Below are positions 12,795 to 25,879 of a stretch of DNA of 64,000 bases, one piece after another. Position numbers and translations under genes: made by a program. The DNA is from Magnolia sinica (lineage: Eukaryota > Streptophyta > Magnoliopsida > Magnoliales > Magnoliaceae). Below the pieces are notes generated by a model. The model saw only the letters and a list, made by a program, of their open reading frames with translations. It made no database searches and was not told where the DNA came from. The stretch lies in NCBI RefSeq assembly GCF_029962835.1, contig NC_080579.1:80307959-80371958 (forward strand), read 5' to 3'. Each line of letters opens with the position of its first letter. Within the stretch, counting starts at the first letter, position 1.

Positions 12795-13500
12795 TTGTCA
12801 CCTCGCCAATGGTCCAGAGGACCGTGTTGCCCCCGCCAGTGCCGCGTGGCCGCCCCGCCACCCCGCCGAATCGGCGTTGTAACCCCGCCGGACCACCCAT
12901 GTTGTCCCCTTTGTAAAAATTCAAAATTGAGGTGGGCCCCACTCCCTTGTACACTTAAAACCCTACCACCCCACCTCTCCTTTCCCTCATTACACCCTTC
13001 TACTAAGAAATCCAAGGGAGAAAACATTCTCCCCTCACCTTCAACACACCCTCATTCTCCTCATTTTCCTCTCCCAACAAAGGAAATTAAATCCTCATTC
13101 TTCAACAAGCTTCTTCTTCTTCTTCTATCCCTTCCCCTCAACTCAACCCCTAACCCATCTCCTCTCCATCATCTCCAAGCCATCTTCCCAAATCCATTCT
13201 TCAACCCCATTTCAACACTCTCACTCCCTCATTCTCAAAGCCCACATCAAACCCATTTTCTCCTCCTCTACAAGCCCACCTCATTTCAACACCCATCCTC
13301 AAATCCCTCTCCATTCACTCATCTACTCTTAAAATCCATCTCCTAAACCCTCACCTTTCACAACCCACTTCCATCCTCTTCCAAACCCTATTCTCAAACT
13401 CCTTTTCAAGCTCCATTCCCAAATCCCCACATCCCATAGTCCATTTTCAACCCATTTTCAAAACCCCATTCCACATTCATTTCCAACCCATTTTCCCATG
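12795..13500. repeat. C-rich low-complexity interior of the LARD-like element
   Basis: The stretch at 12720-12905 has imperfect GC-rich repeats around GCCGATCCGCGTTGTCACC. From 12940 to 13600 it is a polypyrimidine, CCC/TTC-rich tract. A 183-codon frame spans 12795-13346, but its product is Pro/Ser/His low complexity without a gag motif. Confidence 0.6.
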
Positions 13501-13632
13501 ACCTACCCTTAACAAACCTTCCTCAAATACATTCCTAAACTCATTCTCTAGTCTTTTTAAAACCACCCCTAAAATCTTCCCTCCAACGACCCACCTACAT
13601 TTCTCACAGTCAATCCATCCTAACCAAGGAAT

Positions 13633-13785
13633 ATGGCGTTCTTGGCAACCATTGTCTCTTTCTTCTCCATTCTGGTGATCCTTTCCCTCAAGGGGAAGAA
13701 GCACCCTCGTCTTCGTCTGACCCAAAAGAATAGTAGCTTAACTTTAAGGAAATCAGTAGTTGTTTTGAGTCAGTTAGGAAATTAG
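13633..13785 (+). CDS. Small ORF (50 aa) with hydrophobic N-terminus inside the LARD
   Basis: The ATG opens a 50-codon frame whose residues 3-19 are strongly hydrophobic (FLATIVSFFSILVILSL). These are followed by a basic stretch, like a signal anchor with a short cytosolic tail. It is the only signal-like frame in the interior. Its end lies in a 29-base tandem repeat (near 13752-13808). I recognise no family; it may be a captured gene fragment or chance. Confidence 0.2.
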   Translation: MAFLATIVSFFSILVILSLKGKKHPRLRLTQKNSSLTLRKSVVVLSQLGN

Positions 13786-14831
13786 TAGTTGTTTTGAGTC
13801 AGTTAGGACTACTTCCATGTATTGAAGATAGTTAGGACTTTTGCTTGATTAGTCTGTTTTTCCTTTATGTTTAGAGAATCTAGTAATACATGTAAATCCA
13901 TACTGTAGGATGTAACAGGCCATACTAATGGCACCTTGAATCCAATATGAATGCATGGATTGCCTTAGAATTTTCTTGTCGCCTTGTGAATGCTTGTATG
14001 TATGATTGCCTTACTGCGTCTTTATTAGCGTTATTAGCACTTCAAACCACCAGAATACCTTAAAACTTTCGACTATTCCTTCTTTCTTGAAATTTATGAA
14101 ACCAAAGTATAGTCTGTGATTAACCCACTAGCCATAGGATTGAAATGGTAATTCATATAAAAATTTGTGTCTTAAAAAAAATACTTTTTAGGATGATCGT
14201 TGCCCATAGGCATGTTGAGAAAATTATTAAACCCAAAATTGGATATAAATTAAAACGAGGACTCCCGTATACCAAGACCCAAAGGACAACCTTATAAGTA
14301 GGAGATTTAAACTTTCCAACGATGGTCATTCCCTAAACATTTAGATTGATCAAACTACGGAATTACGGAAGTATATACCTGCAAAGCATTCATGGCTTGA
14401 CTCAATTCTCAATCCTGGACGACTACCAATGGACTTATTGCTTTGACCGAGCAGAAGACCAAGATCCACCAAGACGAAGAGGGGATACGATGAGCATTTT
14501 ACCCCGGTCAGGTAGATGATCGACGTATCGGGTTTAAGCCCACTACAACCGTTTCTCTGTATTGGTCTAACATTGAAAACAAATATTTTACTCTAGATAG
14601 AGAAAAATCGTCGTCATGAATCCAAATCTTTAAAAATAAATAGATAATTAAATAAATTGTAGTAAACCATCAGGGTGAAAACTTTTAAGGGGGGTAGATC
14701 ATGATGAGCTAGGTTAGCATATTTATTATGTACCCTAACACGTATATAAACCTGAAACCAACAAAACTTAAGCAAATAAAATGATAATATCTTTACTTAT
14801 TACCCTCAGGCAATTTCGGGGATGAAATTAT

Positions 14832-14848
14832 TTTTAAGGGGGGTAGAT
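14832..14848 (+). other. Polypurine tract
   Basis: TTTTAAGGGGGGTAGAT abuts the 3' LTR. A near copy (TTTTAAGGGGGGTAGATC) lies at about 14686-14703, so the tract region is duplicated in the interior. Confidence 0.75.
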
Positions 14849-17800
14849 TGTAACATCCTGGATTTTCACTGTTTTGGATTTTCAAAAAAATTCTTAAAAT
14901 TTTTTTTATTAATTAAGTTATAATATCACTTAATGACCATTAGCACTCAATGTTACTTTATATAGGGGTGGTACCAGTAAAGAATCGCATAAGTCTAATT
15001 AATCAGCCTTAGGAAGCCAATGAATCCGCCCGATCACTTGAACATCAGGTGTAGCCTCATGATTTACTCACATAGGACCCAAATCTAACCGACCCATCGT
15101 TAACTAATCAAGAAAATCATAATTAAATTAAAGATCTAACCGAAGCCGAATCAGATAAGGCCCGGATCTTGGCTAATAGACCAAATAAACCCCTTTACTC
15201 TTTTAGCCTAAAACTAACAGCTTCGAGTAATCATGACCAAATCTCAACTTTCACTAGTTATAAATAGGTCACACTATGAACATAGTTAATCCAAACCCTA
15301 ATCAGTGCCCACGAAAAATCTCAATACCTAATTCATTCCATAAATGCCCCGATTCTCCAAACAAGTTCTAGACCGCTCGTTGGTGGGTCACTAGTTTCAA
15401 AACTATAGAATAATGTCCATTTTACTGGGCTTGACGTCCATCGCGGGAGTCGGACCGGGGTAGTGTTCAGAATCGCTCAACTTGAGTCAAAGGACGAGTG
15501 CATGAGAAGTGCAAATACCCTAAAGAAAGGAGCTGGAACTTAAGTGAATTGAGTTGTCCACTCTTATGCAAAGTTGAGGATTTCGGACCGTCAGTTTGCC
15601 ACTAAGCTTCAATCGTGGAGTAAGGATATTTCCCTACTCATATCCGTATAGCCGCGGCCCCGATCGACTATTGGTGATCGTTGAACAGACTTTTAATCAT
15701 ATCTGTCGATCGGTGCGTCCAAATGGCGGGCCGATTGTGTTTGTGCATAGATCATCACTAGGATCAACTATCCAATGGTGGGTGTCGACTCCTACACCCC
15801 ATAGTGGGCCCTAAAGGCTAGAAAACCCTCCCATAGAGTTAATATAGTAAAAACCCAACACTTGAGGCCATTTGCACCAAATCTGGCATTATAAAAGGGG
15901 CTTCTTTGGGGCACCCCTCTCCCCATACGAATTTGCCCTTGAGAAAGGACAGAGAGACGAGAGAAAAGAGAGAAAGGGAGAAGAGGAAGAGGAGAAAGGA
16001 GAAGAAAGAGAGAGGAAGAAGAAAGGAAAGGAGTGTGTGGTAGGAGGTGGGGCCCAAGGAAGCTTGGAGCCTTAGAGAAATATATTCCCCTTCCCATATC
16101 CACAACTACAAGTCACTTCCATCCGAATGGGAAGGTAAGCACCGATCCTTTTTGTTAATCTTTGGGGTTGAGCTAGGAAATGCATGTAATCCTAACATGC
16201 AAGTTCATTTGGCTCAGGATCTCTACGAATCGACCCGCGAGTTTGGCAACCCTTGATCACTTCCGAACGTCTTCAACGATCCATAGGTGCGGACTATTGT
16301 TCTTAGGTGGCCTAGCATCAATTTTAGTATGAGTTTAATGATTTTGCTTGCTTGGATAATGCATTTGGAGAATCTAGACGAACCTAGGGAAGACCCTACC
16401 CTTGATCCTATCGATTCACATGGAATGGTTATGGAATGTTGTTGCCTTTCGTATGATTTGGTTTGAATAGATGATTGCATATACTTGTCTTCTTTGGTTC
16501 TCATATGATGTTGCCTCATAGCATGTATGATCCATTAACTCTTGTGTAATTTGGTTCTATTAGGTATAAGAAGTGCTTAGCTTCCTCATTAACCCACACA
16601 AAACACATGCACTCTTGATTCATGATATTGGTAGCTTTGCTTGATAGGAAAATCTAAATTGTATGTTGAGAAAATATGAAACATGATATTGTTTTATGCT
16701 AGATGATAACCCTGCTAGTTGGCATGCTATAGATTACCATCAAATCCTTGGGTTGGTCAGGAATATGAGGAGAGTGAAGGTGGTCCCGTTGGTAGGACTG
16801 TCTTGAGGTTAAACACATGGATTTGGGCGGGTGCGTGTGGGCGATAGTAATTAGGCTACATGCGTCTCTCGTACCCGATGTCGTCTGTCCTGTACTCACC
16901 TAAACTCATGCGGTCTAGCCAACTTACTGACCAACATTGTTTGTTAACCATGTTTGCCCAAACCTGTATGGAACTTAGAACACCTTTCAACCATTGGAGC
17001 CCATTGCCAACCATTTGAAATAGATTCATTGGCTTGAGAGCCGGACATGGTAGAATGGGACACTGTGTTCGAGCTGTCGGCCTACGCTGGGGTGACGCGC
17101 CTCTCCGTAGTGACCGCGAGTGATCCCACATTTCAGCACTCCCCATGTGATTGAAGTCGGGGATGGGGAAAACTCGATGGGATTAAGGATTGCGGGGTCT
17201 CGGCCTCACACGTTGGGGGGCCTTGGCCTCACAACCAGTTTAGGGCATTGATACGTGGGGTGTACCAGTTTTCCCAACCTGTTGGATGAATGGACTTAAC
17301 TAAAAACTCGGCTAACACCATCATTGCATCGCACTAGTTAAGGTGGCGACTCGGCAGTCGAGGTCACTCTGAGGGAGTGTTGGTCATACGCGATCATTAG
17401 ATGGAGTCGCTCAAGGGAGTGTTGTGGCGAGGACATGCATCATATCATCCATCATGCATATGCAATAATAAGATTGGTTTAGTGTTTATGAATGATTATT
17501 TTTCATTAAGTTCATAACGTAATTGATGTCTGTTACCACTTAAGATTAATAGCACCCACTGAATTGATCACTCACTTCCACTTTGGGACGGTGTTTTAAA
17601 ACACCAACCAGACTCTCCCGTTGTTGCAAGTGACGAGGAGTATGAGGAGCCTGGCGACACGAGCTTAGACGAGGAGGACGTGCTATCCTACTTTTAGTTG
17701 ATGGGTGACTCTCCATCGGCTTGACAGGCGGGATTTGTATCGCTGAGTTGTGGACTTAGCTTTATTCTTTTGGACATATCATTTTTTTGATATTTTGATG

Positions 17801-18018
17801 GGTAACGCCTTGTGCGACCCATTCATATTCTTTGGACGTATATGTATTTTAACTTCTTTCATATTAGTAGATTAGTTGTGATTATGTTTCATGTTCCAAG
17901 AAATTCCAAGCTACGCATTTAAACATAATTAAATGTAATTAGCAAAAGTTAGCACAAGTGACACCCGGGAACTTGGGAGTCAAGTTTATGCACGACCCCT
18001 AATTTCCAGGGCGTTATA
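14849..18018 (+). repeat. 3' LTR of the LARD-like element
   Basis: It starts TGTAACATCC and ends GGGCGTTATA (3170 bp), the terminal CA having become TA. Its TATAAAA box is at 15890-15896, the equivalent place to the 5' LTR, followed by the same GA-rich tract. Confidence 0.9.
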
Positions 18019-18023
18019 GTCAT

Positions 18024-18979
18024 GCATACGAAGTATTCAACTGAGTGGACTTCATTATTTGGTTGAATGACTGTTATAGATATTTTGTGTGTTTGATGTG
18101 AAACTATTTTATTTTCGAATTTAATACATTGCTTGGTTTAGTTCTTTACAATTGAGTTTGATGTCATTTGATTATGATATTAAGTTGTGCTTCTAAAAGA
18201 TAAAACTTAATATCTATAATATCAGAGACCAATTGTATACTCAACTCCTAAGATTTAAAGCGTTACAAATAAAATGCGAGTATTTTGAGTAAAAATATAT
18301 TATCAGATTTTTCCTCCCTTGCTAATATGATTAAAGGGCCCAAAAGTGTAGGCCTAATTATGGTTTGATATGCATGACCGGTACGTATTGGTTAGATATT
18401 CATGATTAATTGATCCCTTGATCAATTTGAGCCAATGAAAGTTTTTTAAATATACCAATTGAATAATATAATGAATTTCAGCCCAATCTAATCCGAAATG
18501 AAAACTCTCTGCTCAAAATAATCCACGAATGGTTGTGACTAATTTGCTCAGACATAGCAGTTATTGCCCAATCTATCTAGAACATCTCAAAAAGAGCGTA
18601 TCAGCAACATCACATGGATTAAATTTCACTTATTTAAATAATAAATAAATCATGAGAGAAGACTTACTTAATAAATGATTGATCTTGACTATTTAATAAC
18701 TTCGATTGAACTCTGTGACCACTTGTTTTGAAGCTCTTAACAAGGAGAACACAGCTAGTGGGTCGGATCTCTCAAAAGAAAGTTAAAATAAGGCAAGAAA
18801 GGGCTACAATCTGTTGATGTTCATGTTTTGCTTAAGAACCGGCACACTGACCCTACACGCTGATCAAGCGGTCTAAAGGCCGTAGGGCTGAACACACGCC
18901 AAGCTGGACCCCGCCTCCCAAAAGGCTCAGTAGAAAAGGCCCAGGCCCAAAGGAACACGCAGTCCAGGTCTATTTACCA
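18024..18979. other. No gene recognised
   Basis: AT-rich sequence 3' of the LARD, probably continuing the retroelement fragment it inserted into. The end (18830-18980) is GC-richer, with no frame of note. Confidence 0.35.
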
Positions 18980-19062
18980 ACAGTCCTGCCACGAAAGGTC
19001 CAATCCCCACGATTCCTTCTATCCGGTTTTTATTTTATTATATATATATATATATATATATA

Positions 19063-19283
19063 GGGCCCCACCAAGTGCTTTTATATGTTTTAATAGTGTC
19101 TTCACATGATTTTAGATGGCTTGGCCTACCTGAGTTCCATATACAGCTGATTTTTGGGATATCCCATAGTTTAAAGGGGACTGATCAAATGCACGGTGTT
19201 GATGGTTGACACGCATCACGGTGGGGCCCACACAGCTGGACCTCACGGGAGCTTATCGTGAGGTCGAGCGCATAGTACTTTTC

Positions 19284-19285
<2 letters not shown>
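19063..19285. mobile_element. Truncated TA-microsatellite element
   Basis: Between two (TA)n runs, this 223-bp block matches one half of the 20195-20796 element in opposite orientation. It has the GCGCATAGTACTTTTCCC end and an abrupt start at GGGCCCCACC. Confidence 0.7.

Positions 19286-19334
<49 letters not shown>
19286..19334. repeat. (TA)n microsatellite
   Basis: Uninterrupted TA dinucleotides. Others occur at 19039-19062, 20160-20194, 20797-20820, 21131-21197, 24549-24572, 27767-27843 and 37701-37747. Confidence 0.95.
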
Positions 19335-19344
<10 letters not shown>

Positions 19345-20098
19345 TTGAAAGGTGGCAACTGTTCCTAACGCAGCCATGTGAAACACATTACACGTGCCTG
19401 GAAAAGATTTCTTTAGGTGTAACGTGGGTAATTTTTAACGTTTCTATTATGCCCGTAATTTGTACAGGTGGGTCCACTTTCTTAGTTCATAAGCAAAAGG
19501 TGGGTCCCATCTGCCCAATTAGATGGCTAAGATCGTCTAATTTTCTATCTTGAGGTGTTGGGCTTTTTTACTGCCATGTGTAAGGTTGCAATGGGCTGCA
19601 CGGTAAGACGCGTTATCTGTGTAAAATACGTTATCTGACTTTGAACAGTTGATTCTAGCTTTCTTCCTTCGGAAGACACGTTATCTGTGTAATGTAGCAA
19701 CTGTTTGTAACGTGTCCATGTAAAACAAGCACGTGTCAGCACTTTGGCATGCAGTCTTCAACATGGATGCTTGAATGCATGGCATACACGTATGTTGGAC
19801 GACTCGGGCGGTAATTACCCTGCGTCAGGACACGCCAGTTGCGGGGCGCCGTTTGACTACAACGTGCCACTAGCTAAATGGCTAGTAGTCGGTGCTATGT
19901 AGGTCCATCATATTGTATGTATTCTATCCATGCCGTCCATCTAATTTTTACATATTATTTTGGGCTTGATCCAAAAAATGAGTCAGATCTAAATCTTAGG
20001 TGGATCAAAACACATTAAATAGTAGTGAATGAATGTCCACCATTAAAAATCTTTTAGGGCTCATTATAATGTTTATTTGACATCCCACCCATTGATTA

Positions 20099-20154
20099 GG
20101 TCCATTTACCAACAGTCCTGCCACGAGAGGGACAATCCCACGATTCTATCTATC

Positions 20155-20196
<42 letters not shown>

Positions 20197-21128
20197 GAAA
20201 AGGTACTATGCGCTTGACCTTACCATAAGCTCCCGTGAGGTCGAGCTATGTGGGTGGTACTATGCGCTCGACCTTACCATAAGCTCCCGTGAGGTCGAGC
20301 TGTGTGGGTACCACTGTGATGCATGTCGACCATCAACACTGTGCATTTGATGGGTCCCTTCTAAATTATGGGATATGCCAAAAATCAGCCGTATATGGAA
20401 CTCAGGTGGGCCATACCATCTAAAATCATGTGAAGACACCGTTAAAACATATAAAAGCACTTGGTGGGGCCCACTTGAGTATTGAATGCCGCTGAAACTT
20501 GGTCTGAACCCTCATCCAAGTGGGAAACACATAATGGATGGGCTGGATTTGCAAACCACATCTTGGTGGGCCCAAAAAATGATTATGAATATTTTAATGG
20601 TGCACGGCCCCTCCCCACTTCTGTATATGGTGTGGCCCACACAAGTCACGGATTGACTTGATTTTTGAGACCTAGGCCCACGATGGAATGATGCATCTGA
20701 CTGATGGGGTAGATGTTCGAAATGCATCATGGTGAGGCCCACACAGCTCGACCTCATGCAACGGACTCGTGAGGTGGAGCGCATAGTACCTTTTTCATAT
20801 ATATATATATATATATATAGATGTGTGTGTGTGTGGAATGGGCCCAAAATCCAAATGGTCCATATGATGCAGCATCCCATGAAACCTTAGGAAATATTTT
20901 CATGAAATAAATTTTCGCAATGATCTATTACTCTAGTGGGCATAGAAAAGAGAGATGCAAATCAAGGGAGAGAATTATTTTCTTTTCCTGTAGCCTACTA
21001 TAGTTCCGGATCAAAGTAAAAGCTGCGCCTAGGGTTTTATGGGGTATGCTTCACGTGTACCATTCAAAATTCTGATTTTTCAGATCCGAGCCCAGCCCAT
21101 TGACAACCCTGCTCACAGGAGACCGGAT

Positions 21129-21201
<73 letters not shown>

Positions 21202-21960
21202 TTGGTGCGACGTGAAAAAAGAATAAAGCTTCCTTCATTGATTTGCATTTCTCTTGGCCTAGTAGAATTTTATATCAAGGCGTCCAAGAGACACAGATGT
21301 GAAAGACACGTTAATAGTGAAACGTGGCAACTGTTCGTAACGTAGCCATGTGAAACACATTACATGTGTCTGGAAAAGACTTCTTTGAGTGCAACGTGGG
21401 TAATTTTTTAATGTTTCTATTATGCCCATAAATTGTACAAGTGGTACCACCTTCTTAGCTCATAAGCAAAAGGTGGGTCCCATCTGCCATCAAAATGGGT
21501 CAGAAACCACACCAATTAGATGGCTAGGATCGTTTAATTGGTCTATCTTTAGATGTTGGACTTTCTCATTGCCACCTGTAAAGTTGCAATGGGTTACACA
21601 GTAAGAAGCGTTATCTGTGTAAAACACGTTATCTGATTTTGAACAATAGATTCTGGCTTTCTTCCTTCCGTGAAGACACGTTATCTGTGTAACGTGTGTC
21701 CATGGAAAACAAGCACGTGTCAGTACGTTGGCATGCAGTCTTCAGCATGGATTTGTAAATGCATGGGATGATGCATGCGGTGTCGCATACATGTATGTTC
21801 GGGCGGTAATTACCATGCGTTAGGGCATGCCGGTTGCGGGACGCGGTTTGGCTGATAACGTGCGACTAGCCAAATGGCTAGCGATCGGTGCTCTTTGGGC
21901 CCACCATAATATATGTGCTCTATCCACGCCGTTCATCTATTTTTTCATATCATTTTAGCT
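20099..21960. repeat. Copy 2 of the local duplication
   Basis: It shows the same order as 18980-19915, but with a full-length TA-targeted element and about 500 extra bases, including a third (TA)n run at 21131-21197. The 21316-21900 block aligns with 19345-19900 over most of its length. Confidence 0.7.
20195..20796. mobile_element. Element inserted in a TA microsatellite (Micron-like), full length
   Basis: It is bounded on both sides by (TA)n and has inverted ends: GGGAAAAGGTACTATGCGC on the left and GCGCATAGTACCTTTTTC on the right. The left end is doubled (20205-20257 and 20258-20308). It is 602 bp with no coding frame. TA-targeted MITEs called Micron are known from rice; the resemblance is in target choice only. 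Confidence 0.7.
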
Positions 21961-22740
21961 TGACTTCATATATATCACATGTGTAAGTTCTAAGTAATTT
22001 CTATGCGCCTGCATATCATATCCATCACATTCCCAGAGTATCAAAGCTTTTCCCATTAAAGAATACCAAGAGATGGTACAGAACCTCTTGGGCTTTCAAT
22101 TAGTAAAAAGGTCAAGAATTACAAAAATGATTTCCATTCAACCAACTATTTTATATGTTAGATCTAGAGGCATCAAATGGGCTGAACCTAGGGTTGTATG
22201 CAGCTCTGATTTTGAACTGTTCAAGCCAACCTATTCAAAAAAATTATTTTGCCCAGCCCAAGTCCACCCATTGACAGCCGTGCTTAGATCTTCAAATATA
22301 AAGGATTTGGTCCATAAGTCATCCAAGATGAGGCCTGCCTTACCAACGCTTTGGATCATTAAACTTTGGGCCCAACTCGTATGAACTAAAAGCCTGACAA
22401 CGGTTTGATTTTTATTAGTAGTTGGTTGGATGATTCAGAGCATTGGATCAAATAGATCTTTTGAAGGGACGATCAAAGGTGAGACCCACATGATGGGCGA
22501 TCCATATAAGTGATAAAATCTTCTCTATTAAGATAAGTATGGACTGATAACTTCCTATTATGATCATTACATCATTGCAATTTTTGGGAGTGATGGGGCA
22601 ATCAAATGTGGGCCCACGTCATTGAAAATCTAAATTAATGAGAGGACATTTTTTCACTATAATTAATATGGAATATCTATTTTCATAAGCATTGATAGAT
22701 TGGTTAATGATGTAGAGTGGGTTGCAAATAGTTTCATGGC
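21961..22740. other. No feature recognised
   Basis: Unique-looking sequence without a long frame or a known repeat motif. Confidence 0.35.
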
Positions 22741-23780
22741 TAGGATGGAGCAGAAAAGGCCCGATCGGAAGTGGAGGTGATCTGGACCATAGGAATTTAA
22801 AATGGACGTATCTCACAAACCGGAATGAGCTATCAGACGCACCATATATGATTTTGGGTAGGACGAGCTAGTTTAGCCACCCAACCTTGCTACACCGGGT
22901 TGTGCATGCCGAATTTACAAATTACCATCATATCCTTGTTTTAATATCGTTTATATTATTCATAGTAAGTTCTAGTTTGAGTATAACTCTTCATCTGTTG
23001 GGCTTTAGGAGTTGCGCCCAACAGATGAAGAGTGCAGGACGAGCTAGTTTAGCCACCCAACCTTGCTACACCGGGTTGTGCATGCCGAATTTACAAAATA
23101 CCATCATATCCTTGTTTTAATATCGTTTATATTATTCATAGTAAGTTCTAGTTTGAGTATAACTCTTCATCTGTTGGGCTTTAGGAGTTGCGCCCAACAT
23201 GAAAAGTGCTTAGAATAATTAGGAGAACATCATAGTTTGGCCAAATAGGATACCATCATATCCTTGTTTTAATTTCGTTTTTATTATTTATAGTAAGTTT
23301 TAATTTGAGTATAACTCTTCATCGGTTGGGCTTTAGGAGTTGCGCCCAATATGAAAAGTGCTTAGAATGATTAGGAGAACATTATAGTTCGGCCAAATAG
23401 GACACTTACTATTTTTGGCCGAAAACCATGCGCATTGGTAGATATCATGACCGTCTATAAATAGTAAGTTTACTATTTATAGTTACTCGCGATTTCTAAG
23501 AGTTTTAGTTGTAGTTTGATTCCAAAACTTCTTCCATGGCTTAGTATCCCTATTTAAAAGGTCGTAGATTCGTTTATTTTAGATATCAATCGAATTACAA
23601 ATTTTATAAAATTTATTTTCTATTTTCTTTTTCTTTTTTTCTTGTGGATTCAAGAAGTCTCTATAAGGAATCAGGGAAGCTTCGTAGGTTCAAAATAGTT
23701 ATCCTTGAAGAAAACGTGATCGACCTCATCACGCTCATCCCTGTGTCAGTTAATATCATCCACTATAAGTGGTTTGTGAG
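22740..23780 (+). mobile_element. Retroelement fragment with internal duplication
   Basis: It is related to 7780-8589. A 176-base unit starting GGACGAGCTAGTTTAGCC is repeated in tandem at 22861-23036 and 23037-23212. A third, partial and more diverged unit lies at 23250-23420. It ends near the GTGATCGACCTCATCACG motif. No coding frame. Confidence 0.6.
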
Positions 23781-24249
23781 ATGGATGGAAGGTGGCTTCT
23801 TGTGGTTAACAATTAATATTAATTATCAGTCTTTCTATCATAACTGATATGGACCATCAGTTTACCTAGCCATTGAGAATTAAAGGTGGGATGCATGATG
23901 CGTGGTCCACATTAATGATCAAACATTTTCAATCTGATCAATCAAGATCAATCATTTTAAGCAATTAATCAATGGTTACTGTTGTCTAATCAAAGTGATT
24001 ATTGTGGTTGAGAGCAAATAAATGAAGTTGATTGAGAAATTCATTAGCCAGCAACCAAACAACCCTTAGAATCTTTCCTTCTCGAAGTTTTCTATAACCC
24101 CATCCATCAAATCAATGCTCTAGACCAATGAACATGGTGCAATAGGTACAACTTGCAAGCCTCAGCAGACCGTACATTTGCAATAGGTACGAAAAGGCTT
24201 CGGCAGGAAATCCTGCATCTTCTTTACATTATGTAAAGGCATTAAAAAA
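23781..24249. other. No feature recognised
   Basis: Nothing coding or repetitive is apparent. Confidence 0.35.
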
Positions 24250-25722
24250 TAAAATAAAATAACTGTAGGATCACAAAACCAATGGTCACATGCACCTGGA
24301 TTACTCGTTGGAAGCAACACATATTCATGTCGATGGAGCTGGACACAAGTCAAGCTACCATGCATGGCTCGCTCGACTTGGCTCAAACTATCATGACTAG
24401 ATTCTGATCGAACGTTGGGTTCAAACTGAGAGACATTGTTTTAAGCTTAAGATTTTTAAGTTGACCTCAAGCTGATCCTGGCTTGATTTGGCTCGGTTTG
24501 GAGTTCGGATCGGTTTGGGTTCGATTTAGCTTGGCTTGTTTCTAATTTTATATATATATATATATATATATAGAAGATTTTATAAATACCTCAAAGAATG
24601 AGCGTCTGTTTTTCATTCGACTTGACTTAAAAAATTTTCACCTTCCGATTTCTGAATTTTTTGCCCCATTCCTGCTCGCCGAGTCTTGACAACCAGGCCC
24701 TCTCGACTAGATGAGTCGCCTCGCCCGTCCACCCCCCCCCCCCCCCCCCCCTCTCTCTCACTCTCGCCCGTGCACCTATGCCCCCTGCTTGATTATATGT
24801 CTCGTCTATTGCCTCTGGCCCTCTGCTTTTGAGTCTTGACTCTCTCAATCTCTCTTACTCTTGCATGTCCGCCTTTGGACCCCTGCTCGGTTGTCTGCCT
24901 CTGCACAGACTCAGCTGCAACTGTCTAGTTTTCCATTGTCCAATCACCTTAGTGAATTGATTAGCATAATATTTGTCAATTTGTGACTTAGCAAATTGAT
25001 TAGTGAATTAATCTCCCCCGTCCACATCTAGTCCCCTACTCGGTCGTTCACCTCTGCACAAACTTGACCCCCATTGTTTGGTCACCTTTTCGAGCAAAAC
25101 ATGATTACCCTCTGTTCGCCACTGTTCAATTATCTTAGTGAATTGATTAGTATATTTGTGAATTTATTAGTGAATTGATTAGCATATTTATGAATTTGTG
25201 AATTAATTAGTATATTTGTGTAAAGATAGATTTTTTTTTGAAAAACTGTAGGAACATAAAACCAATGGCCTCATGCACCTAGATTACTCATTGGGAGCAA
25301 TACATTAATGTATAGAGTTGGATACGAGTCAAGCTACCTCGTTTGGCTTGCTCAACTCAACTCGAACTAGATTGAATCGACTCGGATCGAATGTTGGGTT
25401 GAAACCAAGTTGAGCCATTGCTTTAAGCTTGAAAGATTTTCAAGCCGAGCTCGAGCCAACCCTTACTCGATTCGGCTCAATTCAACTTGGTTTGAGTTCA
25501 ATTAGGCTCGGCTTGTTTCTAATTAATAATATATATATAATATATAAAAAGGGAAAATATATAAATACCTTAAGGGATGGGCATCTGTTTTTCATTCGAC
25601 CTAACCCTAAAATTTTGCCCCGTCTGATTTTTGAAAATTTCTCATCATTCCCACTTGTTGAGTCTCGACAACCAATCCTTCTCGACAAGATGAGTCACCT
25701 CACCTGTTCACCTCGCCTCTGG

Positions 25723-25782
<60 letters not shown>

Positions 25783-25832
25783 TGTCCAATGTCTTGCTCA
25801 ATTACCTGTCTACCTCACATGTCGCCTTTGGC

Positions 25833-25879
<47 letters not shown>

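Larger units (their letters stand above)
8595..18018 (+). mobile_element. Complete non-autonomous LTR retrotransposon (LARD-like)
   Basis: Two direct LTRs (8595-11733 and 14849-18018) flank a 3.1-kb interior, and the whole is bounded by a perfect GTCAT duplication (8590-8594 and 18019-18023). A tRNA-iMet-type primer site follows the 5' LTR and a polypurine tract precedes the 3' LTR. No gag, protease, reverse transcriptase or integrase is found in any frame. LTRs over 3 kb, a non-coding interior and 5-bp duplications fit large retrotransposon derivatives, which rely on Gypsy enzymes supplied in trans. That assignment is inference; the structure is seen directly. Confidence 0.9.
18980..19915. 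repeat. Copy 1 of a local duplication
   Basis: The order is a TTTACCAACAGTCCTGCCACGA motif, a (TA)n tract, a short inverted-repeat element, a second (TA)n tract, and then a 550-bp block with GGCAACTGTT, GAAACACATTACA and AGCAAAAGGTGGGTCCCAT. The same order recurs at 20099-21960. Confidence 0.7.

Noticed and set aside
12795..13346. 183-codon open frame in the LARD
   Set aside because: It is Pro/Ser/His low complexity from a C-rich tract, with no gag motif and no zinc knuckle.
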